This document shows positions 57,861-64,000 of a stretch of 64,000 nucleotides of DNA, one piece after another (the first letter of the stretch is position 1; every line of letters begins with the position of its first letter). The translations under genes were made by a program, and so were the position numbers. The notes under the pieces were generated by a model. It was not told where the DNA came from, searched no databases, and was given only the letters and a program-made list of their open reading frames with translations. The stretch is from NCBI RefSeq assembly GCF_000967265.1, contig NZ_KQ033885.1, positions 657,552 to 721,551 on the forward strand, read 5' to 3'. The stretch is from Bifidobacterium mellis (GTDB lineage Bacteria; Actinomycetota; Actinomycetes; Actinomycetales; Bifidobacteriaceae).

Positions 57861-59093
57861 ATGGAAGGCATGGGTCTGGATACACCTGACATGAAGGAAC
57901 TGCTGGAGCCGAGTCCGCCTATCCGATACGGGGACCGGACGGGGGCCAATTACGTTGGCGGACCCCGGCATCTGTCTGCCGTCCTGCCCGCCCTGAGCGC
58001 CTGCCTGGGAGCGCCCGTGGCCACTGATGTCCACCCGTCCGCCAAAGCCCTCCAGGAGGCCCTGGGACTGCCTGACGCCCGGTCGGTGGTCGTCGTCCTG
58101 GTGGACGGTCTGGGATTCTGGAACCTGGTCAGCCGCCAGGGTCATGTGCCCTACCTGCGCTCGCTGCTGTCCGAACCCATCAACCAGCGTCCCCTCTACA
58201 CCAGCCTGCCTTCGACGACCGTGGCTGCCATGGGGGTCTTCGGCACCGGAACCAGCCCTGGACTGACCGGCATGACCGGTTACACCCAGCTGAATCCGGA
58301 CACCGGCCAGCTGGGCCAGATGATCCAGTTCAGGGGGGCCCAGGACCCCGAGCGCCTGCAGCGCCGCCCCACGGTCTTCGAGACCCTCCAGGCGCAGGGG
58401 GTCCGGGTGACCTCGTCAGGTCTGCCTCGTTTCCGCAACTCCGCCCTGACCCGTGCAGCCCTGCGCGGCGGGGACTACCTGGCCCACAACCACTCCCGTC
58501 AGCGTCTCCTGGCCGCCTGCCAGGCCGCCCGCCAGTCGGGGCTGACCTACCTCTATATCCGCGATGTGGACAAGGTGGGCCACCACAGCGGTTGGGAGGG
58601 CGAGGAGTGGGTGGCCGCCCTCGAAGCGACCGATGCCCAGCTGGCCGAGCTTCATCGCCGCCTGCCCGCCGGGACGCTGACGGTGATCGTAGCCGATCAC
58701 GGCATGGTGGAGGCTGATCCGGACCAGCGCATTGACATAGCCCAGGACCCGGAGCTGAGCCAGGATGTGCGACTGGTGGGCGGCGAGCCCAGGGCGGTCA
58801 TGCTCTACCTGGACCAGGGGGCGGATCCACAGGTCGTTTCTGCACGCTGGCATGATCGTCTGGGGGAGCGGGCCTGGGTGCTGACCCGGGACCAGGCCAT
58901 CCAACAGGGCATCTTCGGCCCTGTGGACCCCCGGATTCGACCCATGATCGGCGACCTCCTGATTCTGGCCGGTGACCGGGTCACCCTGGTGAATTCTGCA
59001 GGTCAGACGGATGCCGCGACCAGACTGCCTGGCGTGCATGGCTCATGGACCCGTCTGGAGACGCAGATTCCCTGCCTGATCGATCTGGTCTGA
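57861..59093 (+). CDS. Alkaline phosphatase/nucleotide pyrophosphatase superfamily protein
   Basis: 410-aa metal-dependent phosphodiesterase/phosphatase fold. Metal site 1 VVVLVDGLGFWNL, nucleophile loop LPSTTVAAMGVFGTG, DVDKVGHHSG and VIVADHGMVE supply the usual Asp/His ligands. No signal peptide, so probably cytoplasmic. Substrate unknown. ATG starts at 57861, 57870 and 57891 are all possible and none has a clear Shine-Dalgarno. Divergent from parC by 105 bp. The gene is commonly found in the sigA–sepH region of actinobacteria. Confidence 0.85.
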   Translation: MEGMGLDTPDMKELLEPSPPIRYGDRTGANYVGGPRHLSAVLPALSACLGAPVATDVHPSAKALQEALGLPDARSVVVVLVDGLGFWNLVSRQGHVPYLRSLLSEPINQRPLYTSLPSTTVAAMGVFGTGTSPGLTGMTGYTQLNPDTGQLGQMIQFRGAQDPERLQRRPTVFETLQAQGVRVTSSGLPRFRNSALTRAALRGGDYLAHNHSRQRLLAACQAARQSGLTYLYIRDVDKVGHHSGWEGEEWVAALEATDAQLAELHRRLPAGTLTVIVADHGMVEADPDQRIDIAQDPELSQDVRLVGGEPRAVMLYLDQGADPQVVSARWHDRLGERAWVLTRDQAIQQGIFGPVDPRIRPMIGDLLILAGDRVTLVNSAGQTDAATRLPGVHGSWTRLETQIPCLIDLV

Positions 59094-59129
59094 CTGCCTG
59101 GGATCGACTGCCTGGGATGACGAACTCAG

Positions 59130-60188
59130 CTACTTGCCGAAGAGGATCTCATCCCAGCTGGGCACGGCCGACCGCCCGGAGTGTTTTTTGGCCCGCTTGC
59201 TGCGGCGACCCTCCTTTGGCTCGTCCTTCTGCTCATCCTGACTGGCATCGTCGCCTTGTTCCGGCTGCTGGCTCTGCCCATGGTTCTGTACGGGCAGGAC
59301 CATGGTGGATTCATTGTCCCGGATGGGAGGATGCTCGGCCGTGTCGGGGTCCTCGTTCAGTTCTGCGCTGGGGTGGCCGGGCTCTCGCTCGGCTGTCCGC
59401 TCCTGGCCTTCCTTGGGCTTGCCATAGAGCCAGGCCGTGAGTGCCGCCTGACGCTCGCCGTCCTCCTGGCCGTCCGAATCACGGTCCTCTTCCTCGATCT
59501 GGGCAAGGGCATCTTCCTGGTTTGGAGGCCGTCTGTCGGTCTGGTCGTCGATCTCTTCGGCGGGGCCCTGGTCCCAGGCAGGCCGCTCCTGTCCATGGTC
59601 GTCTGTGGAATCGTCCAGCAGCATCCTTGCCGCCCCGTTCAGGCAGGTCACGGTGTTGTCATGCATGTTCCAGGCCCAGCGGGCGTTGAATATCCGCTTA
59701 TCCAGCGTAAACACGCCGTTGATGTTCCAGGGTTCGTACCCTCGTCTGGTGGCCTGCCAGGAAACCTGTGACAGGCTGACCCCCGCACGGGCCAGCACCT
59801 TGCCGATCAGCTCCTGGTAGTTTCGCCCGCCCGACCCCTTGGGCGCCGGCATGGTCAGGAACTGCTCGATGGCGTACTTCTTCTCGGTCTCCACCGGGGC
59901 CGCGAAACGCCGTACCAGCGCTTCGTTGACAGCGTATTGCTGAGCCACCTGCTCGGGGCGGGCGCCGGCGCGCACAGCCGCCTGGATGGCAGAGACGGGC
60001 AGTGGCTTGGACTTGCCGGTCTGGGGGTCCACATCCTCTTCCTCCTTGACCTGCTTGGCCTCAAGAATGGCGCGATCAAGCGCATCGTCGACCCTTACGG
60101 CGAAGTGCCGGTGGTCACAGACGAAGACCAGATCGCCCCTGTCGTCGACATGGTCAAAGCTGGCCACCCTGGTCCCATTCTCAGACAT
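59130..60188 (-). CDS. sepH: SepH-type septation protein (DUF3071)
   Basis: 352 aa. The N-terminal DUF3071 domain (about 1-190) has a helix-turn-helix-like core (AIQAAVRAGARPEQVAQQYA, VSWQATRRGYEPWNINGVFT); in Streptomyces and Mycobacterium SepH stimulates FtsZ assembly. The C-terminal half is low-complexity Glu/Gln/Asp/Arg and ends in SKRAKKHSGRSAVPSWDEILFG, the conserved C-terminal FtsZ-associated motif type. AGAGGATAGGGG precedes the ATG at 60188. Divergent from DUF4193. Confidence 0.9.
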   Translation of the reverse strand: MSENGTRVASFDHVDDRGDLVFVCDHRHFAVRVDDALDRAILEAKQVKEEEDVDPQTGKSKPLPVSAIQAAVRAGARPEQVAQQYAVNEALVRRFAAPVETEKKYAIEQFLTMPAPKGSGGRNYQELIGKVLARAGVSLSQVSWQATRRGYEPWNINGVFTLDKRIFNARWAWNMHDNTVTCLNGAARMLLDDSTDDHGQERPAWDQGPAEEIDDQTDRRPPNQEDALAQIEEEDRDSDGQEDGERQAALTAWLYGKPKEGQERTAEREPGHPSAELNEDPDTAEHPPIRDNESTMVLPVQNHGQSQQPEQGDDASQDEQKDEPKEGRRSKRAKKHSGRSAVPSWDEILFGK

Positions 60189-60355
60189 GCACGCCCCTAT
60201 CCTCTTACGGTTCCTTTACACGGCCTTAGGTATTTCCATTGTGCCCTACGGTTGGTATTTTACGTGCTTTTGAAATCGTGTATCCTATGCGCAGTACATA
60301 TCGTGCGAAATGACCGGCATACGAGGTGGCTGGTCGAACAAGGAAAGGGTACACG

Positions 60356-60649
60356 ATGGCACAGGATTACGATACCCCGCGCGACAAGGACGAGGACGAG
60401 GAATCCCTGCAGGAGCTTGGCAAAAGCGGTCAGGATACCGGGGCTGACCTTGACGACGACGAGAACGCCATCGCCGAAGATTACGAGCTGCCTGGCGCCG
60501 ACCTGAGCAATGAGGACTCTTCAGTGACTGTCATCCCCATGCAGGGCGATGAATTCATCTGCTCCAACTGCTTCCTGGTCAAGCACCGGAGCCAGCTGGC
60601 CTACACCACCCCCGACGGCAAACCCGTCTGCAAGGAGTGCGCCGCCTGA
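60356..60649 (+). CDS. DUF4193 family protein
   Basis: 97 aa, acidic N-terminus, then the C-terminal zinc-ribbon-like CSNCFLVKHRSQLA ... CKECAA. It is an actinobacterial protein of unknown role that regularly precedes dut. GGAAAGGG lies 8 nt upstream of the ATG at 60356. The stop overlaps the dut start by one base (TGATG), so translation is likely coupled. The 167-bp divergent region to sepH holds AT-rich promoter-like sequence (TATCCT, TACATA) but no clear single promoter. Confidence 0.88.
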   Translation: MAQDYDTPRDKDEDEESLQELGKSGQDTGADLDDDENAIAEDYELPGADLSNEDSSVTVIPMQGDEFICSNCFLVKHRSQLAYTTPDGKPVCKECAA

Positions 60650-61113
60650 TGGCCTATGACGAGTCCTACAACGAGCCTGAAACGGTCGAGGTCCTGTTCA
60701 AGTCCTTGGATGGGGCCGAGGTGCCGGAATACGCCATGCCCGGCGATGCAGGGGCCGATCTGCGGGCCAGGGTGGCTGTGGATCTGGCCCCCTTCCAGCG
60801 GGCGTTGGTGCCCACGGGAGTGGCCCTGGCCCTGCCCAACGGCTACGTCGGCCTGGTTCATCCGCGCTCGGGACTGGCGGTCAAAATGGGGGTGACCGTG
60901 CTCAACGCGCCCGGGACCATCGATGCCGGGTACCGGGGTGAAATCAAGGTGCCGCTGATCAACCTGGATCCGCATGAGTCGGTCCACTTCGAGCCGGGGG
61001 AGCGCATCGCCCAGCTGGTCATCCAGCGCTACGTGCAGGCACGCTTCGTGCCCGCCGAACGCCTGCCTGGCTCAGTGCGTTCGGATGGCGGATTCGGCTC
61101 GACCGGCCGCTGA
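60649..61113 (+). CDS. dut: dUTP diphosphatase
   Basis: 154-aa trimeric dUTPase that hydrolyses dUTP to dUMP. All five motifs are visible: AGADLRA, PRSGLAVK, GTIDAGYRGEIKV, ERIAQLVIQ and the C-terminal arm RSDGGFGSTG. ATG 60649 overlaps the DUF4193 stop. A downstream 82-bp gap separates it from rel. Confidence 0.97.
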   Translation: MAYDESYNEPETVEVLFKSLDGAEVPEYAMPGDAGADLRARVAVDLAPFQRALVPTGVALALPNGYVGLVHPRSGLAVKMGVTVLNAPGTIDAGYRGEIKVPLINLDPHESVHFEPGERIAQLVIQRYVQARFVPAERLPGSVRSDGGFGSTGR

Positions 61114-61195
61114 GGCACCCTTGGACACGGGCGGCCTGAATGGGCCAGGCGCAAGTGTAGGATTGGTGCATTATATCTGGACATTGGAGGCTTGA

Positions 61196-63556
61196 ATGGT
61201 CACTCAGGAGGGCAGCGTCTGCAGCAATGATGTCGGCGATCAGGTCCCTTCCGGCCTGTCCTCCAGAGCCTTGGGCTGCGAGGTCAGCGACGATCCGCTC
61301 AACCCCCTGATGCCCATCTGGGAGATTTGCTCCGTCCATCATCCCGGTGAGGATCTGTCCATGCTTAAGCGCGCCTATGACCGGGCCGTGGTTCAGCATG
61401 CCGACCAGAGGCGCAAGTCCGGCGAGCCCTACATCATCCATCCACTGGCTGTGGCCCAGATTCTGGCAGACCTGGGCATGGGGCCCACGGTGGTCTCGGC
61501 CGGTCTGCTGCATGACACGGTGGAGGACACCGATTACACCCTGGAGCAGTGCAGGGACGAGTTCGGCGACACAGTGGCCGGCCTGGTGGACGGGGTCACC
61601 AAAATATCCAAGATGGACTACGGTGATTCGGCCCAGGCCGAGACCATCCGCAAGATGATCGTGGCCATGAGCCGGGATGTGCGCGTCCTGGTCGTCAAGC
61701 TTGCCGACCGGGTCCACAACGCCCGCACCTGGCGCTACGTCAAGGCTTCATCGGCCCAGCGCAAGGCCCGCGAGACCCTGGACGTCTATGCGCCCCTTGC
61801 CAACCGTCTGGGCATGAACGCCATCAAGACCGAGCTGGAGGAGCTCAGCTTCAAGACCCTCTATCCCAAGATCTACAACGAGATCGTGGTCCTGGTCTCC
61901 CGCAGGGCCGGCCAGCGGGAGGTCTACCTGAAGCAGATCCTGGACGAGATCCACGAGGATCTGGACGCCCAGGGCATCAAGGCCCAGGTGACCGGGCGGC
62001 CCAAGGACTACTTCAGCATCTACCAGAAGATGATTGTGCGCGGGCACGATTTCGCCAACATCTACGACCTGGTCGGGGTGCGCATCATCGTGGACACCAT
62101 CCGTGACTGCTATGCGGCCCTGGGCGCCGTCCATGCCCGCTGGAGCCCGGTGCCCGGGCGGTTCAAGGACTACATCGCCATGCCCAAGACCAACCGCTAC
62201 CAGTCCCTGCACACCACGGTGGTGGGCCCGGGCGGCAAGCCGGTCGAGATTCAGATCCGCACCTGGCAGATGCACCGTCGTGCCGAATTCGGGATCGCCG
62301 CCCACTGGAAGTACAAGGAGAACGGTTCCGCCGGCCGCGAGCTCTCCCAGCCCGACAAGTCCGATGTCAAGCGTGAGCGCCAGGAGGGGGAGCTGAGCCA
62401 GGAGGACAACCTGACCTGGATCCAGCAGCTGGCCGACTGGACCAGCGAGACCCCGGACTCCAATGAGTTCCTGGGCTCCCTGAAGGACGATCTGGGTTCG
62501 GCCGAGGTCTACGTATTCACGCCCAAGGGCAAGATCATCTCCCTGCCGGCCGATTCCACGCCGGTGGACTTCGCCTATGCCGTCCACACCGAGGTGGGCC
62601 ACAGAACCATGGGCGCGCGTGTCAACGGCCGTCTGGTCCCCTTGGACACCAAGCTGCGCAACGGGGACACGGTGGAGATCCTGACCAGCAAGTCGGACAC
62701 CGATGGACCCTCGCGCGACTGGCTGAGCTTCGCCAAGAGCCCCCGTGCCCGCAGTAAGATCCGTCAGTGGTTCAGCAAGGAACGCCGTTCGGAGACCATC
62801 GAGGAGGGCAAGGACGAGCTGATCCGCGCCATGCGCAAACGGAACCTGCCCGTGGCCACCCTGCTGACCCCCGAAGCCATGGTGGGAGCCGCCGACGAAC
62901 TCAACTATCCCAACGAGAAGGCGGTCTACGCCGCCATCGGCGACGGACAGGTCTCCACCCAGAACGTGATCTCGCGCCTGGTCCATGACGCCGGCCGGTC
63001 AGCCCTTGAGGACGAGGTTGAGCAGGAGGCCATTCCCCTGCAGCGGGTGGCCAAGTCCAGTCGGCCGGAGACCTCCCAGGGGATCTCGGTCAAGGGCGTG
63101 GACGATGTCTGGGTCAAGCTGGCCCGTTGCTGCACCCCAGTGCCGGGAGACCCCATCACCGGGTTCATCACCCGCAACCAGGGCGTTTCGGTCCACCGGT
63201 CCGACTGCCAGAACCTTCTGGAGCTGCGCAAGAAGCAGCCTGAACGGATCATCGAGGTCTCCTGGACGGGCAAACAGGGCACCTTCATGGTCCAGATCCA
63301 GGTGGAGGCCCTGGACCGGCCCCATCTGCTCTCGGACATCACCCAGGTGCTGTCCGACCACGGCGTCAATATCCTGTCGGGCAGCCAGTCCACAGGCCGG
63401 GACCGGGTGGCGGTCAGCCAGTTCGTCTTCGAGATGGGCGACCCCCAGCATCTGAATACCCTCCTGTCGGCCGTCAGGAAGATCGATGGGGTCTTCGACG
63501 CCTACCGGCTGACAGGAGCCAAGGGCTCGGCCAGTCCCCATATGCGGGCCATCTGA
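61196..63556 (+). CDS. rel: Bifunctional (p)ppGpp synthetase/hydrolase (Rel)
   Basis: 786-aa ribosome-linked stringent factor. Hydrolase HD motif GLLHDTVEDTDYT with upstream HPLAVAQILADL; synthetase motifs RPKDYFSIYQKM, NRYQSLHTTVVGPGGKPVE and EIQIRTWQMH; TGS domain VYVFTPKGKIISLPADSTPVDFA, in part; ZFD cysteines (ARCCTPVPGD) and a C-terminal ACT domain (MVQIQVEALDRPHLLSDIT). Both active sites look intact, so it can make and degrade alarmone. TGGAGG lies 5 nt before the ATG at 61196. An N-terminal Cys-containing stretch of about 40 residues precedes the HD domain. Confidence 0.96.
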   Translation: MVTQEGSVCSNDVGDQVPSGLSSRALGCEVSDDPLNPLMPIWEICSVHHPGEDLSMLKRAYDRAVVQHADQRRKSGEPYIIHPLAVAQILADLGMGPTVVSAGLLHDTVEDTDYTLEQCRDEFGDTVAGLVDGVTKISKMDYGDSAQAETIRKMIVAMSRDVRVLVVKLADRVHNARTWRYVKASSAQRKARETLDVYAPLANRLGMNAIKTELEELSFKTLYPKIYNEIVVLVSRRAGQREVYLKQILDEIHEDLDAQGIKAQVTGRPKDYFSIYQKMIVRGHDFANIYDLVGVRIIVDTIRDCYAALGAVHARWSPVPGRFKDYIAMPKTNRYQSLHTTVVGPGGKPVEIQIRTWQMHRRAEFGIAAHWKYKENGSAGRELSQPDKSDVKRERQEGELSQEDNLTWIQQLADWTSETPDSNEFLGSLKDDLGSAEVYVFTPKGKIISLPADSTPVDFAYAVHTEVGHRTMGARVNGRLVPLDTKLRNGDTVEILTSKSDTDGPSRDWLSFAKSPRARSKIRQWFSKERRSETIEEGKDELIRAMRKRNLPVATLLTPEAMVGAADELNYPNEKAVYAAIGDGQVSTQNVISRLVHDAGRSALEDEVEQEAIPLQRVAKSSRPETSQGISVKGVDDVWVKLARCCTPVPGDPITGFITRNQGVSVHRSDCQNLLELRKKQPERIIEVSWTGKQGTFMVQIQVEALDRPHLLSDITQVLSDHGVNILSGSQSTGRDRVAVSQFVFEMGDPQHLNTLLSAVRKIDGVFDAYRLTGAKGSASPHMRAI

Positions 63557-63705
63557 CCTTCCCTCTCAGCCACCAATATGTCCGCTTACCCTCTGCACTC
63601 TTTCGACGGCATTCTTCCTGTTGTGCTGTCGAAGTGATCATTTGCTTCCAGCCTTGAAAATTCACTGGGCCACAGTCTGAAAGACTGCTGTGAACGGTGG
63701 TTACA

Positions 63706-63742
63706 GAAGGACCCCCGGTGGTCAATGACCAGGCCGGGGGCC
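63706..63742. terminator. Hairpin between rel and the DUF349 gene
   Basis: A long imperfect inverted repeat, GGACCCCCGGTGGTCA with TGACCAGGCCGGGGGCCC in the arms (one or two bulges), sits between converging genes. It lacks T-runs, so terminator function is inferred. The rest of 63557-63761 holds no gene I can support. Confidence 0.5.
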
Positions 63743-63761
63743 CTGACGGAAACGGGTGCGA

Positions 63762-64000
63762 TCAGCGCACGGCGTTCATCCATTGTTCCTTGGTGGCCTT
63801 CTCGGCCTCCAGTTCCTGCTTCTTGGCTGGATCCTGCTCGGCGGCGATCCGACGATCCAGGTCCTCAAGCTGGGCGGCCAGCTGCTGCTCGAAGCTGGAG
63901 ACTCGGGCATCGGCCTCGGGGTCGGACTGGTTCCAGGCCGCATCCTCCACGGCCTTGATCTGCCGATCCACGGCATCCATCCTGCCCTCGATCCGGCGCA
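63762..64000 (-). CDS. DUF349 domain-containing protein (C-terminal end only)
   Basis: The gene runs off the right edge; 79 codons are visible, starting ...RRIEGRMDAVDRQIK. The sequence (DAAWNQSDPEADARVSSFEQ, LAAQLEDLDRRIAAEQDP, EKATKEQWMNAVR) is a coiled coil typical of the end of actinobacterial DUF349 proteins, which often lie next to rel. Function not established. An ATG at 63980 exists but the frame is open through the edge, so it is not taken as the start. Confidence 0.7.
   Translation of the reverse strand, partial: RRIEGRMDAVDRQIKAVEDAAWNQSDPEADARVSSFEQQLAAQLEDLDRRIAAEQDPAKKQELEAEKATKEQWMNAVR

Overview
The window looks like the chromosome of a Bifidobacterium. The sequence is GC-rich. 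It carries a fused two-domain OppD/OppF-type ATPase, an actinobacterial ClgR–DUF3046–recA–recX block, an actinobacterial SOS box (CGAAC-N4-GTTCG), DUF3710/DUF3159/DUF4193 proteins, a SepH-type division protein, a PknL-like kinase beside a prenyl synthase, and a topoisomerase IV pair downstream of the main sigma factor. Species cannot be fixed by reading alone. I see no tRNA, rRNA, CRISPR array, insertion sequence or prophage; nearly everything is core genome.

Layout. 0.1–7.7 kb: an oligopeptide ABC importer with two tandem paralogous lipoprotein binding proteins, two permeases and a fused double ATPase. 7.8–16.6 kb: DUF3710, DUF3159, a TRAM-type RNA methyltransferase, a small lipoprotein, a CtpE-like P-type ATPase and aconitase, closed by a bidirectional terminator facing a Bax-inhibitor-1 family membrane protein. 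17.4–21.4 kb: an accessory locus with one very large secreted, wall-anchored RCC1-propeller/InlB-B-repeat protein on the minus strand. Its signal peptide and body are in different frames, joined by a run of 12 G (minus strand). 21.6–27.1 kb: aldo/keto reductase, small alarmone synthetase, miaB–miaA, a MerR regulator with a perfect 18-bp operator-like palindrome in its promoter spacer, and a Fic-like protein with a degraded motif. 27.2–34.7 kb: ftsK, pgsA, cinA, clgR, DUF3046, recA, recX. 34.7–35.1 kb: RNase P RNA (minus strand). 35.2–46.1 kb: long-form hibernation factor, secA, trpD, a small membrane protein, plsC, a PASTA kinase and a prenyl diphosphate synthase. 46.2–64 kb: principal sigma factor, parE, lhr, parC, an alkaline-phosphatase-like enzyme, sepH, DUF4193, dut, rel, and the C-terminal end of a DUF349 protein.

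How the parts fit. Peptide import, stringent response (two (p)ppGpp enzymes), ribosome hibernation, SOS/recombination (recA/recX), chromosome segregation and decatenation (FtsK, ParE/ParC), protein export (SecA) and envelope signalling (PASTA kinase, prenyl synthase, PgsA, PlsC) are ordinary growth and stress functions. The strongest candidate for something new is the surface-protein locus at 17.7–21.3 kb. It has the layout of a slipped-strand phase-variable adhesin, and the sequence given is in the OFF frame; a homopolymer sequencing error is the main alternative. A second theme is start signals: at least five genes have a -10-like hexamer 6–8 nt upstream of ATG and no Shine-Dalgarno, which suggests leaderless mRNAs.
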